A stretch of DNA of 64,000 nucleotides from Phoebastria nigripes (taxonomy: Eukaryota > Chordata > Aves > Procellariiformes > Diomedeidae), in the NCBI GenBank assembly GCA_035582835.1, contig JAYKAV010002792.1, forward strand, positions 747,663 to 811,662, read 5' to 3'. Made by a program: the position numbers and the translations under genes. Position 1 is the stretch's first letter. Each line of letters begins with the position of its first letter. Positions 13,101 through 25,596 of this stretch are shown here, piece by piece. The notes beneath the pieces were generated by a model. The model was not told where the DNA came from. It saw only the letters and a list, made by a program, of their open reading frames with translations, and did not search any database.

Positions 13101-16100
13101 ACCAACATAAGTTGGCTACTGCTCACAGTAGCATTGGATGGTGAGCCCAGTTATGGATTTTGGAGGAAAAAGTTAGAAATGCTCCAAATCCATTAAGATC
13201 CATTGTCTTCAGAGGCAAACAGCAGTGGAATACTTACGTTAGCAGCACTGGACTATTTTTCCTGCTGTACAAATCAAGCCTTCCCAATATCTTATTAAGT
13301 TCACATACATAATTTTAAGGCATCTATTATTTTGGTATTTAAAATACTTGAGCAATTTATTTAGTATGTATCTACCTTTCCTTATCGTTATCAGGAATGC
13401 TTTCTCTGCTGCTTCTTTTTTTTTTTTTTTCTCTGACATCAAATATGATGGTATGAAAAGAAAATTAGCTTGCTGAGATCATATGCTTCCATACCACACC
13501 AGTAGGCATATTCAGCAGGCAGGCTGGTAATTTGCCTGTGGTATGCATCTAAAAAAGTATTTTTCCTCCAAAAATGTTTGTCATAGTTTTCTGCAAATCC
13601 CCAAACTGGCAAATTCAGCGCATTCAGAATCTGTCATGAATATGAGAATATATTTGGCTAATAGTGATGATAACTACAGACAAACTCTGCAGAGATTTAT
13701 TTAGTCTTGATGCTTGTGATGATAAAATAGGGACATGTAAATCACAAGGGTACTAACTTCTTCAGCTTCTAACTTACAAATTAATGGCAATGTAAAACAT
13801 GAAAATTTCAATTAAACAAGAATAAAGATAAATCATAGCTACCCTGGAGCATTTTCTGAAAAGAGTCTTGTGGTGAAAGGAAAATGATTTGATTTTCTGT
13901 ACTTCTTGAATCCTCGTTTACACTCCTGTTGTGATAATGTTTTCTGATCAAGAAAGAAGATACTTTTTATGCAGTCTGAAAATGCACAAATACAATACTT
14001 TAATGGGTAATGAAGGAAAAGAGAAGGTTGTATGAATATCTGTAGATGTTGGATTGGCTAAGGTTTTAGGTAGTTTGAATTTTTCAAATTTCAGACTTCA
14101 AAGGGAAAACACTGTGCTAATTTGTGTGTGCGAAAAACAAAACATATCTATATAGGCACTTTTTTTGAACTTATGATCAGTTATCTGAATGACTGAAAAT
14201 GAGCTCTGTTTCAAAACAGAACAGGAACTCTCTTGAAAAAACAAAGTTAAAGCTGACTTGAGAATATAAGACTTTCTCTGTAAGACTGAGAAGATATTGC
14301 AATTCTGATACCAAAGAAGCAACATCTTATTGAGTAGTCTATTTTCTGTAGACTCAGAGTAAGCATGGTCTTGCATATGTACATTCCCATGCTTGCGCAG
14401 GTTTGAGAAAGAGGCACACACAATTGGAGGTAGACAATGTTTGTGGAATATTTCTAGAATTACTAAAAATAGGTAGAAAAAGAGCCACAAAGCATAATGA
14501 TGTGACAAAAAAGCAAGAAGAATATGAAAGGAACTAAAGCAAGATAGAATACACGTAGCCAACTAGAAGTTTGAGACTAATAAGGACAGTAGCAAAAGAG
14601 ATTGCAGTAGGACATCATCTTCCTAGAACTGTCTGTAATGATGAAAGATATGGAAAAGAGAAATAACTGTTAAAGAGCCAGCGTTATCCTTGTTACCCAA
14701 CAGATCCTTCAACTTCTTGGAATATTTTTTTCCCAGTATCACAGAGTGCACATCATGCAAATATATAATGAGCTTCAAGGCACCTAAAGAGCCCAACTAG
14801 GGCAGGTTCATCCTAGGCATCATCTCTCAGGTTCTTCCTAGGCCTTGAGTCCCTGCAAAGGATCCTAGGAATTGCAATAGAGATCAGCCATTTCACTGAA
14901 TTATTGTGTCTAGGGATCATTGGTGGGGATCATCATTAGGGTTACAGACTATGTTGAAAGCCTGGAAATGGAGATATAAAATAATGTGGCTTTTTTCTCT
15001 GCTCTCATGACTCTTCTGTGTCTATGGATGGAGATAAAAAGCCTTTGTTTCCCTCTGAGGAGGGAGTATTTGCACAGTCTACCATTTAAAAGCAGAAAAG
15101 ATACCTCTTTCCTCAATGTGGCATAAAGAATGTGGCATTCACAGTTCTGGAGGTTACCTGTTATTTGGTCTTCAATAGCACCTGTATGTCTTCTGTGGAA
15201 ACTACCTAATAACTAAAAGTCTTCTCACTCTTTATTGGGAAAGATTTGCTGAGATATTGTCCTTAGTAGCTCCCACTGGGAGGTGGGGGGCTGGATAAAA
15301 GGAGTATTGTTATTTCTGTTACTACAGTGTTTATGAGTCTGTATAAATGGATCCCAACATACTCCTTTCCTCTGTCTCCTCATGTTGGTTCTGTTTCAGA
15401 ACCAGCTGTGGAAGGTCCTACTAACCATTAGACTCTTGATTAGTAAAGCCAGCTTTTGCACTGTTTGCTGTTAGATGCTAAGTCTTGTTAGTTAATTACA
15501 TTGTGTGCATAATCGATTCTGACTTTAATAACTCTAAAGAATTTCAACAGATGTTAAAAAAGCCTCTGAGTGTTAGGAATTTGGACATAAAAAACACATC
15601 ACAAATCTGTAGACACCCTTCTCTTCCTGTACAGAAGCCTAAACGTAAAGTATCTATTTAAAGTTTTCTTTATTTCTATTTAAACATTTCATTGTATAGG
15701 GGAACCACAAAGAAAACAGGTTGGTTAGTTGATGAGGGAGTCAAGTTTCATATTCTGTAATATTTTTCCAGATAGACAATATGATTTTTTTTCAAGATGT
15801 GCTTTTCTTTTAGTGTAACTCTACATATAGGTTTTAGAAAAGTAATCAAAACTTTATTATCTATGCGAAGCTTTTTTTGTAACTGAACTGCTTAATCTCC
15901 CAGAATGATTTGTCCCTGCACTTTAGTTATTTATCCTTAATATTTTTGGGACTCTAAGGTTGAAATAGAAAATCAATATTCCTNTTGTATATTAAAACTA
16001 AAACCCAGAAGTAGTTACTCCTGGAATACCCTAAAAAGTTGCATCTAACATTTTGCAGTATAATTACTGTCTTGATCTTTCCTAGCAAAAGATTCATTAA

Positions 16101-18099
16101 AACTTAGGCCAAGAAAGGATCTTGGGATACCTAAAGTTGGAACTGTACATTCTTAGAAATGATGTTTCTTTGGGAAATTTCTGATATTCAGGATCAAATC
16201 AAGCACTATATCCCACTGTCAAAAAAATCCATAATGTTTTATCTGAGTATTGTTACAGTTACAGTTTTTATTTTTTGCCCTATCGAGACCGAACAGACAG
16301 AACAGTCCTACAACAGTCCTATGTATACTTTTATATACACACAGAAAATCATAAATACATGCACCATGTATGTCTGACAACAGTTAGCAAGTCTCCCACT
16401 GGTGGTTTTTCTCCCAATGGAACAGCCACGCTTGTTTACTACTTTTTCATAGGTCTCCTTTTCTAGAACTTTGTTCATATAGCAGAATTACTCAATGCAT
16501 CGTGCAGTCTGCTTCTTTGCTCCTGCAAGAAATTTGCCCTGTCATAACCTCATTGTACAGGTGACTTGTGTTCAGCTTGATTCATTTCAACTTTCACATC
16601 TTTCTTTACCTTGATCTAACCAATTAATCTCTATTCTCTATTTGTACAAAAGATGTTTCTCATGAAGGTAAACCATCAGAGGCCCAGGCATTGACTCTGG
16701 GCTTGCTGGATTTAGGGCACAGACATAGAATGATTGTCCCTCAGCTCAAAGGAGGCAGGTGTGGGAGCAGTGAACAAGCACTGTATACTTGCTTGCTTTT
16801 GCATGTCATGCACCTGATCCCTGCAGAGGAGTATGAGATGTAACATGCATCTATCTGTGCAATAATCCTGTGTGCCACAGGATTTAGAATCAACTACACA
16901 CATATAGTGATCCAATCACAAAGCAGAAATGAATCTCAGATTTCTTCATTTATTGACTTTAACTGAAAGGAATTTCTCCTATTCAGTTATGACTTGATGT
17001 GTAACTTAGTTTTTTTATTAGTGAGTTTGATTCTTCTACGAGACTATCTCTCCAAATCAACAAAATAATTTAAACCCTTATTCCAACCTCTAATGTACTT
17101 ATAAACTCTACCAATTTTGTCAACTGTGAATTTAGTGAGAATACTCTCTTTTTCTTATTTGAGACTGCTCAGTCAGTAGGCAAGAGAGGAGACTCTGTGA
17201 AGCCACTGAAGATATGTGCTCCCTTTATTTTTACATAGAGTGTTCTAGTCATTGTTCACCCATGCCATAACATTTAATCTATTTAGTGTTAACCTAGGCT
17301 CTCCTGTGGAAAAAAAAAAAAGAAATAAACAGAAAAAGAAAAAAAAAATTATCTTCACAAATACTATATGAATTTAAATGTTCTGAGAGTTTATAGAGCT
17401 CTACTCCTACTTTTCTATCTCCCAANTTGTGAAAAGATAACAAGCTATGTGTTGCATTAATCACTACGAGTTTTTGAATAAAAAATGGAAATAGAAGTTA
17501 TAGCATTTTGCATGCTAGTCAGTATTCTTGTACACCTGAAGTTATTACTCTTCTTAGTGTACAAACTGAAAGTTACAAGCAAATTGTATTGACATAACTT
17601 TATTGTAATAGTTACTTGAGAGAAACCAATCTTAAATCTTAAAGCAATTAATCACGATGTACCTTCTACATAATTACATGAGACTGATAGACACAGAATT
17701 AACAGTTCACATGTTTTCAGTTAGAACATTATGTTCGTTCTGCAGAATTGCCATATTCCACTAGCTCAATACATCTTTAATACTTCACAGTAAGGAAAAC
17801 AGAGAAATCCCAACTATGGAAATAATGTTTACATGTATGTGTATATATACATACACATATAAAATACACATAAAATATATACATGCAGGTATGTATATAT
17901 GTAGGTATATAAAGAATAAGCTCTGTTTAAAACTGAACTTGTAATGCAAAGTAGTTCTTCATATTTATTTACAACTNTAGCATAAATTCATAAATTAAAT
18001 CTGTTTTTCAACATTGAGTTTCACTTTTCTGAATTATAGAATTATCTTATTTTTTAGTTCAGGTATTCAGAGTAATTGCAAAGTTCCGTTATACATATT
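10160..18099. other. Long unique AT-rich stretch with minor simple repeats
   Basis: Nearly 8 kb without a recognised gene or transposon. It contains a 10-bp perfect inverted repeat at 11173-11205 (CATCAAAATG / CATTTTGATG, 13-base loop), a T15 run at 13416-13430, an A-rich stretch at 17309-17348 and a degenerate TA/CA repeat at 17832-17912. The longest frame is 154 codons on minus at 14098-14562, with no domain I recognise. Confidence 0.6.
17832..17912. repeat. Degenerate (TA)/(CATA) microsatellite
   Basis: Alternating ATGTATGTGTATATATACATACACATATAA-type sequence in mixed dinucleotide and tetranucleotide units, in the same style as the repeat near 6.6 kb. No function is suggested. Confidence 0.8.
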
Positions 18100-18919
18100 T
18101 TTGCTGGGTGTAGGTGGCAAGATTTTGCTGGCTGGGGTGCTGCAAGGAAGAGAAGGGGCCGGGGGCTGCCCCATGCCAGACACAGCCAGTTCCAACCAAC
18201 CCAGGGGACCCACTGCAGGACACAGCTGAGCCCCTCAGCTAAGATGGTGGCATCTCTGGGAAAATGTGTTTAGAAAAGGGTAAAAAACCTGCTGTAGAGC
18301 AGTTGAGAGAGATGACTGAGAAAAAAATGTGAAAGAAACAACCCTGCAGACACCAAGGTGAAAGAAAAAGGAAGGGGAGGAGGTGCTCCAGGTGCCAGAG
18401 CAAAGACTCCCCTGCAGCCTGTGGAGAAGACCATGCTGGAGCAGATATCCACACCACAGCCCATGGATAGGACCCCATGCTGGAGTGGGTGGATGTTTCT
18501 TGAAGGACTGCAGCCCATGGAGGATGCACACTAAAGTAGGAGAAAAGTGTGAGGAGGAACAAGTGGCAGAGAAGAACTGTTATGGACTTATTGCAACCCC
18601 CCCATTCCCCAACCACCTACTCCGTTTAGGGAGGAGGTAGAGGAGTCAGGAATGAAGGAGTTGAGCCAGGGAATAAGAGGTAGTAGGGGGAAGGTCTTCT
18701 TAGTTTTTGCCTTTGTTTCTCAACATCCTACTCTATTTTTAATTGGCCATAAATTAAACTGATCTTCCCCAAGTCGAGTGTGTTTTGCCCGTGATGGTAT
18801 TTGGTAACTGATCTCCCTGTCTTTATCTCGACCCATGAGCTTTTCCATCTTATTTTCTCACTCTGTCCTGAGAGCAGCTGGGTGGGTGTCTGGCAGCCCA
18901 CCAGGGTCAACCCACCACA
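18100..18919 (-). mobile_element. Solo LTR of an avian endogenous retrovirus family
   Basis: An 820-bp GC-richer block stands out from AT-rich surroundings. Read on the minus strand it begins TGTGGTGGGTTGACCCTGG (complement of 18901-18919) and passes through a GGGTCGAGATAAAGACAGGGAG-like segment. It then continues as AAGATCAGTTTAATTTATGG and ends near TTGCCACCTACACCCAGCA. I recognise this order from a common avian LTR family; I cannot give its database name with certainty. Flanking pentamers ATATT (18095-18099) and AAATT (18920-18924) differ at one base and may be the target-site duplication. No gag, pol or env lies beside it, so it is a solo LTR left by recombination. It contains three degenerate copies of a family-internal repeat (18412-18540). 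The plus-strand and minus-strand open frames across it are spurious. Confidence 0.8.
18412..18540 (-). repeat. Internal degenerate repeat array of the LTR
   Basis: Three related units share the pattern GCAGCC(C/T)(A/G)TGGA..GACC..ATGCTGGAG, at 18412-18444, 18454-18487 and 18508-18540. The third is the most decayed. Other bird copies of this LTR that I remember have a longer series of such units, so this copy may have lost some. Confidence 0.65.
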
Positions 18920-21900
18920 AAATTTTCAGCCACTGATTAATAAATGGAAGCATAATTAATAAACAGTATTCTGAACTAGTAATTTCAGCCAGGCTGAAAT
19001 CTGTCCTTCTGATATCACTACAAGTTCTTCAACTGAATGTACTGGGCACAGAATTGCAGATTATTAAGTATGTGTGTCTCTCTGTCAAAGCTTTATACAT
19101 AATACTGTAGCTGAGATTTATCCAAATCATATTTCTTTAAGGCTAATTATTGACATTTTTTTCTAATATTTTATATGACTAATACCTAATAGCTGTTTAA
19201 ATTACAAACAGTTGACTGAAAAATTCTAGGTCTGAAAAGCAAAATGTGAGGAGTTAATCATATTTCCTTTTTATTTAATTCAGTGAACATAGTAATTTAA
19301 GTCCTGTTTGCTCGCATAAACATCTGGAATTACAGTACCAAAATTGATCTTCCTTAACAACAAATGTTAAAAGATAGCAAAATCTATTATTATTTTGTGC
19401 ATGATAATAGCGAATATTTTGTGAGGCCTTTTACAAGCATACAATAAATTNCATTCTCTGCTTCAAAATGAATATTCAACATTTTGCTAAAATTGTGTTT
19501 TCAGGGATTCCACTGATAAACTTGTTCATTAAGTTTCTGCAGAGTAAATACAACAACAAAAAAGGATCGTTCTTCATATTTCTGGCACATTTTCTTGAGA
19601 AATACTATAGCATAAAGTCTCTNTTGATTCACCAGGGCCTGGCTTAAAACAAAAGCCAAAATAATTAACAGATTCAGTTAAATGAGGTATGGAAATAGTC
19701 AACAATTGATCAAAATCAAAGGAAATTAAATCAAGAATTTCATAATCTTTTCTAAGACGTAAGAGCTAGAGAACTAATGCTTTCTATTTTCTTCCTATTT
19801 ATCATTATCTACACAAATCTAGCCAGCAATAGCCTCTATTTTAAGTATTATCATATAACTGTTGTACTCTATTAGAGTACTGCTATGGTCCCTTTCACTT
19901 TTGAAATGTAATTTCCTCTGTATTTTAGACTTCTGTTGGTGTTTTTTGTGCTCACTAAGTAGAAAGCTGTATGTGTTCAAGCTGCAAGCTGTAATAATAC
20001 ATATTTCCAAAACCCCAATAATAACCAGTTGCATGATTTAATTATACTGTTTCCCACTAGTTGTTTGCTAATGTTACTTGCTAAACATGATAATGTTCTA
20101 GCTATTTTATTATTTACTTTTAGACTTATCTCCAACTCAAATACACAGTATTCTTGGATAGGCATGACACATTTTCATGCAATGAAGACATTGTAATTTA
20201 GTATCTGTAAAAAATGAAAAGTATGATTCCTTCAGTAATTTTTTACGTCATTAGAATTCACTATCATAACTATTTGTATAAAATGAGAAAGACAGAAACA
20301 TACAAAAAAGAGGTGAAAAGAGTTTAATAATGGAAGCTGCAAAATGTCTTATTTGTGATGGAGNTTTACTTGATCTTTTTTGCAAGTGAGATGCACACAA
20401 ATGGTGTAACCTATGCAGACAGATTAATGCAGCAGAGATAAACCANACCAATGCTTCAGAAGGCTCAGTAAGAACAGACAGGAAACTATCTCAGATATGA
20501 GCATAAAACAGTGTTGTCTTTCTCCCCACCATGTCATTTGACCCAGAGCTGCTTAGAGGAGTTCTAACATTTGACCTCAAGAAAAAGAATGAAGAGCCTG
20601 CTTCAAAAAATGACCAGAGATGATATCTGTGATTTTTCACTAGCTTTCTCTGGTTGAATTTCTTTTCTAATCACAGGTGGGACAACCTGCTCCCTCAGAT
20701 CTTCCAATTTCTCTCTCCCTGTCCCTTCATTCTAATTTCCTTTTACACTTTCCCTGCTTATTCTCAACTTTTCTCCCCCTACCATTTTTTTTTCATTTTA
20801 GTTTATCTTCTCCAAATCCAGAGAAACCATAGTAACAAAACTAATTGTGGAGCTTACATGAATTTTTCTTCCACCACCCTTTATCATCAGTCTATCATCA
20901 CATGTATTTGTCTGGCTCGTTTGCACCACCCTTTCTTCAACACTTATACTTTTCATTCTTTGAACAGTAAGTAGCAAAACAGGTCTGTACATCCTTCCAT
21001 GATAACTATATAGTAATAGTTATAATAGCTATTTAATTTGTTGTTAATAACAACATATAAAATATATAAATCTGATAAGTAGATAGCAGAAATAATTTAA
21101 TTTTATCATAACTTGCCCATTGGCACTGTTCAAAGTAGGACAAAGGGAGGTAAAATATCTGACTTTTTATTTTACTGAGTTGTCTGCCATCTTATATGAA
21201 AATTATTTGAGCAGCCTTACTAACACTAAGCCTCCACAGATGATAATATGTGTAGTTCTACCAAAAAAAGTCTGAATCTTGAAATCTTTCCAAGTGAAAT
21301 ATATTCCAGTGTCTGTCAATTAGCTTTTCTGATGTTACCATACATATTTTAAGAGCACTGATCAAAGATAAATACAGTATAAATATTATTGCTAAATTAA
21401 ACAAACCTATGTCCTTGCTTCAATGAGGTTAGAGTTTGGTCCTGACAACATCAGGAAGACAAAAATAGATCTGAACAGGGGTAACATGTTAAGTCGGTCT
21501 TTTTTCTAATTAACTGATAGTCATTGTAATATTACCAGATAANGGATTTTTTAATATATCAAAATGTCTAAAAATATAGGTATCATCTGCTTGATTCTGC
21601 CTGGTACAGGTTACCTGAATCTAGCAGACTTCCTAGTCTTTCCTTGTTTATTATTCTGGAAAGCTCAGGAAGATCAGCAATGATTTTGTGACCGACCAAC
21701 AGCTCTAACTTACTAACAATGTAAGAATTAGTCTCTTAATCCAGAAATGAAATTCTAATTAGATTCACACACGCACACACACACACACTCTCTCATTTAT
21801 TGTGATAGTTATTTTTGCCTTGAAAGATTAATCAAATTCCTTCTTCTGTAGGAAAAGAAATTGTCAACAGCAGATGAATATACAAGTTGTCCATACCAGA

Positions 21901-22099
21901 GGTTCATAAAGCCCAGTTATAATTCTGCTTATGAGTACCAGCAGATGTCTGAGAAGAGCATAAGAAAATAGCAAGCTTCAGTGGCACTTCCCAGGAAACT
22001 CATGATCACCATAGATACTTATTTAATGTCCAAAACAAACACTTTCAAGAAGTCCTATAGTTTAGCTACACACCAGATGAAGTACTTTGGTTTGTTTTG
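18920..22099. other. Unique AT-rich non-coding DNA
   Basis: No gene or named transposon is seen. Short frames on both strands carry no domain. A (CA)n microsatellite lies at 21766-21794, and the pyrimidine-rich 20680-20800 gives a leucine/phenylalanine-rich frame that is compositional. Confidence 0.6.
21766..21794. repeat. (CA)n microsatellite with TC tail
   Basis: CACACACGCACACACACACACAC followed by TCTCTC: about eleven CA units with one CG interruption. Confidence 0.9.
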
Positions 22100-23395
22100 A
22101 ACTGAGTCCTGATAGGTTTTTTTTATATCCCCTAGTTCTGGTAATTAGAAAATTTACTAACATTAATTTCCTATTTACTCTTTTCCTGTTAGTCATGTTT
22201 TTATATGCTATTATCTCATGTCTCTTCTACAGCTTCAGAAGTTTTAGTCCATTTAGTTGTTACCTGAATAGAAGTTTACACTATCTGTGCATTCCTTACA
22301 TGTATGGTGCAAACTGTTTTGTCATCTTTGTTGCCCTTCCCTGACTTTTCCAAGTTGCATTGTATCTTTTTGTGATAAGGGGGATATCTGCACACAACAT
22401 TCAAAATGTGAGGTCATATTATGCTTTAATTTTTTTTTTTCTCCTCTTGCTTTCCTAATACTTCCTTTTTTCTTGACCAACGTTGAGCTCTGCCCTGTTG
22501 TTTTCATAGACCTACTTATTCTTCAGTGGTAGAGGACAGTCCAAAGATCATTACTGTTTATATAGAATAAAACAATTTTTCTCCTATGCATCATGTATCT
22601 GTATCAAATTCCGGTTGCTGATGTTATTAGGTCTGACCATCCACCTTCACTGTCTATCTTTTAACCAATTACCAATGAGTTTCTACCTTCACTGCAACTT
22701 AGTTTCTTTAAGGACCTTTTTGGAAACCTAAGTAGACTCTACTATGTTCCTCTTCTCCAGAGACTTCTTAATTCTTTTTTTAAAAAGATCCATTAGTTTT
22801 GTGAGAAATAATTTTCTCTAGAAAAAACATGTTGACTCTTCCTCAGTAAATTCTATTTTTGGTCCAGTTTCTACAGAACACCAATAAGAAGATGAGGCTT
22901 TCAGGTCCTCAGTTCTGTAGATCTTTCCCAAAACCCTTTTTAAAAATAGGCATCCCATTGCCATAATTTAGTCATCTGGGTCTGGTACTTGAAAAAAACC
23001 CCAAACACCTTGATGCTACAGTTAATAGTTTGGCAGCATTATCACTCTTCTTTTCTGAATACCATGTCATTTTTCATTTTGTCATCTTTCTCGTGACAAA
23101 TCAGGATGGGACAGACCCTTTGATAAGTCTTCCATAAAGCAGCCTTTGGTTGCTGAAACCTCCTGAAAGTCACCCTTGGTGGATGCGGGTGCAAAGAATA
23201 CGTTCAGTGTTGGTGCTGCTGTCTTACTGACCTTGAGTGCTCCTTTTGTATCATTGACTTATCACAACCTTCCCACTACTGATGCACCCACAGAAAGATT
23301 CATTAGTTGAAAATCTGCAAGTTGTATCTCCAAGTCTTCCAGGTGTGTTTGCTAAAATCTTGGCTATTTTTACAAAACTCATTTTCCCTTGAACT
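22100..23395 (-). mobile_element. Ancient CR1/L3-type LINE ORF2 fragment, heavily decayed
   Basis: The plus strand reads as the antisense of a CR1/L3-clade ORF2, the kind well kept in turtles, crocodiles and mammalian L3. Matching landmarks appear in the correct order: CCCTAGTTCTGGTAATTAG near 22130, GTTGCCCTTCCCTGACTTTT near 22330, GCACACAACATTCAAAATG at 22390, CTTTTAACCAATTACCAATG at 22658, CATGTTGACTCTTCCTCAG at 22828, CCTTTTTAAAAATAGGCATC near 22937, GATGCGGGTGCAAAGAATA near 23182 and ACCTTGAGTGCTCCTTTTGT at 23230. Read on the minus strand this covers the middle of the reverse transcriptase down to the start of the ORF2 C-terminal part. It is full of indels and stops, so it is long dead and much older than the avian CR1 copies at 25-27 and 58 kb. 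The edges are blurred, and the 23290-23395 end is the weakest. Plus-strand frames at 22087-22532 are antisense noise. Confidence 0.75.
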
Positions 23396-25243
23396 TGGGG
23401 GGAAGGGGGCAAAAAAAAATCATTAGGAGGCAACTCTTCATAGTGAACCATCTCTTTCAGCTGGCTGTAAGCCTAAATGCTCTTTTTTGTTTGTTTGTTT
23501 TTGTTTTTGTTTTTGTTTTTTGTTTTTGGTCTAACATCAGCAGTCCTTTCATGGCTATGTATGATACTTTCTCTCCACTTTCTCTTCAGTTTCTTGGTCT
23601 TTGCTAACTCTCTGACAAACGACTAGATAAACATAGTACAGATGATTCAATACCCAGGGCTCTGTGTTCTGAACCTATCACAAGTGAATCTTCTTGGTCT
23701 CCAAATTCTGTTCAAACTTTGCCATGTACTTGTACATTGAATGCTTTTCCTAATAACAGCTAGCTGGTTAGTTAGCAGAGTTTATTCATCTCTTGTGACT
23801 TTCTTTAGTGGAGCTACATCGTTTACTGAAAACAGGTTTTATCCAAACTCTAACAATGTGAAAAAAAGACATTTTTTCCTGCAGTCAGAATAGCAATGCT
23901 ATACAATGTTTGAGTTCTGGTGGATCAGAATTAAATAAGGTATAATCCTGTGGCAGGCCAGGTGGCTTAGCAGCTGTTCAGAGTATTGTGGAATAGGAAG
24001 CTTGCTTTGAAAGCAACCTCATCTATCTTTCTCTCAGCCATTCCCCTGGCTGGGAAAGCTCAGCCATGCTGATATTGTGAAGGTGATGCAGTTATGTGGC
24101 CTGACCTTGGCTCCTCTGAAGAGGATGACTGATGATGAGGGATATAAGTAGAGGAGCAGGGGAAGTGACAGCTGCTGAAGGTACGGATACCTCCTGCTGG
24201 TCAGCTGACAAAGTAACATAGAAGGTACTTGCCTGCTGCTTTTCTTGTTGCATTTATTTTTCATAGTGGCTACAACACATACACAGTGATTTGCTCCCAC
24301 TGCAATGCAATGACATGTATATATTAGCAGATGCAGACAAACCTGAGCTTGCACTGCCCATGCTATGCCACCAGTGAAAATGAGGGATGGAAGGACCTGA
24401 GCTTTTTCGCTGTTAGATGCAATATAGTTTTGTTACATGTAATCACTTATTTAAAACACTACAGGCTCTACCCTCTAACTTTTCTTCTAAAAGAACATAT
24501 GAAGTCTTTTTTTACACCTCACTCATTTATGCCTTTAATTTACAGCCACACAAACAGATCACTTTGAAATTAAAAATTGTCTAGTGCTGGAAGTCCATAC
24601 CAAGAAAGAGTTTCTTAGGTGGGTTTTACAGAAAACTAGGGATCAATTTATGAGCAAATAATTGAATTTGTACCTAGTGTATAGGGAAGGAAAGGGGAAG
24701 AACTGAGGTTTGTGTGAACACAATATTAGTCCTTCCTGAGACTGACCAAGATAAGTCAATAGTCCACTCAGTTGACCTCCTTTCTGGAGACAGTAACGAC
24801 CTCTGTCATCTCCCTTTCCAGTATGGAGATATAAATAGTTGCAATTTAAAGATATAAGCATGACTATGCTTCCTAAGAGTATGCAGTGATTTTGGTTGAT
24901 TGTTTCCCCCTTCCTGTTCATGCATGTGTGAAGAAACACAGCATAATCAGTATGTATCGGATTCAGTGACTCCAACATTGTGTCTAATTTACAAATAAGA
25001 ACAAATTTTTAATGGCAGCCTTGCAAGTTCAGACAAAATTTGGAAATGAAGCTGGGATTTCTTTTCTGTCATTAGGTCAGAATTTAGTTGATAATATTGT
25101 CAAAGAATAACATGCATTTCTGTGTTATTTCATTGCTAACCAGAACTTTGAAGTAAGAATATCACACTATATGTAAAATAGTATTTTACCAGTTATATGC
25201 AAACTATATTATAGACAAANATTTAGTCCACACATATCTCCCC
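23396..25243. other. Unique non-coding DNA
   Basis: Holds a (TTTGT/TTTTTG)n run at 23482-23528 and otherwise no named element. A TATA-like word (GATATAAGTA, 24141-24150) lies in a slightly GC-richer patch at 24030-24230, but no transcript structure supports a promoter. Confidence 0.55.
23482..23528. repeat. (TTTGT)n / (TTTTTG)n simple repeat
   Basis: Roughly 47 bases of T with regularly spaced single G residues. Confidence 0.85.
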
Positions 25244-25596
25244 ACAGGGAGACCTTATTGCAGCCTTTCAATACTTAAAGGGGGCTTATAAGAAAGATGG
25301 GGACAGACTTTTTAGCAGGGCCTGTTGCGACAGGACAAGGNGGAATGGTTTTAAACTAAAAGAGGGTAGATTTAGACTAGATAGAAGGAAGAAATTTTTT
25401 ACAGTGAGCNTGGTGAAGCATTGGAACAGGTTGCCCAGAGAGGTGGTAGCTGCCCCATCCCTGGAAACATTCGAGGTCAGGTTGGATGGGGCTCTGAGCA
25501 ACCTGATCTAGTTGAAGATGTCCCTGCTCACTGCAGGGGGGTTGGACTAGATGACCTTTAAAGGTCCCCTCCAGCCCAAACCATTCTATGATNNTA
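25244..25596 (+). mobile_element. Young-looking CR1 3' end (5'-truncated)
   Basis: A 353-bp CR1 copy in plus orientation. From GGA at 25248 to TAG at 25509-25511, all 87 sense codons of the ORF2 C-terminus are open: it starts G-D-L-I-A-A-F-Q-Y-L-K-G and ends S-L-E-T-F-E-V-R-L-D before L-S-N-L-I-stop. The short 3' UTR follows (AAGATGTCCCTGCTCACTGC, GACTAGATGACCTTTAAAGG), then the CCATTCTATGAT tail. CR1 normally inserts with severe 5' truncation and no clear target duplication, as here. The open frame and clean tail suggest recent insertion. Four unresolved bases fall inside it (25341, 25410, 25593-25594), two of them in the tail. Confidence 0.95.
25248..25511 (+). pseudogene. CR1 ORF2 C-terminal fragment, uninterrupted frame
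   Basis: 88 codons including the stop, with no frameshift or nonsense codon, although two codons contain an unresolved base. It covers the basic C-terminal tail after the reverse transcriptase (F-R-L-D-R-R-K-K-F-F-T-V and V-K-H-W-N-R-L-P-R-E-V-V are visible). There is no start codon and neither the endonuclease nor the RT core, so it makes no functional protein by itself. Confidence 0.9.

Noticed and set aside
14098..14562. 154-codon minus-strand open frame, longest outside repeats apart from an N-containing one at 30 kb
   Set aside because: No domain, signal or neighbour supports it; frames of this size occur by chance in 64 kb on six frames.
24030..24230. TATA-like GATATAAGTA in a GC-richer patch, possible promoter or LTR piece
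   Set aside because: No CpG cluster, no LTR ends and no transcript structure nearby.
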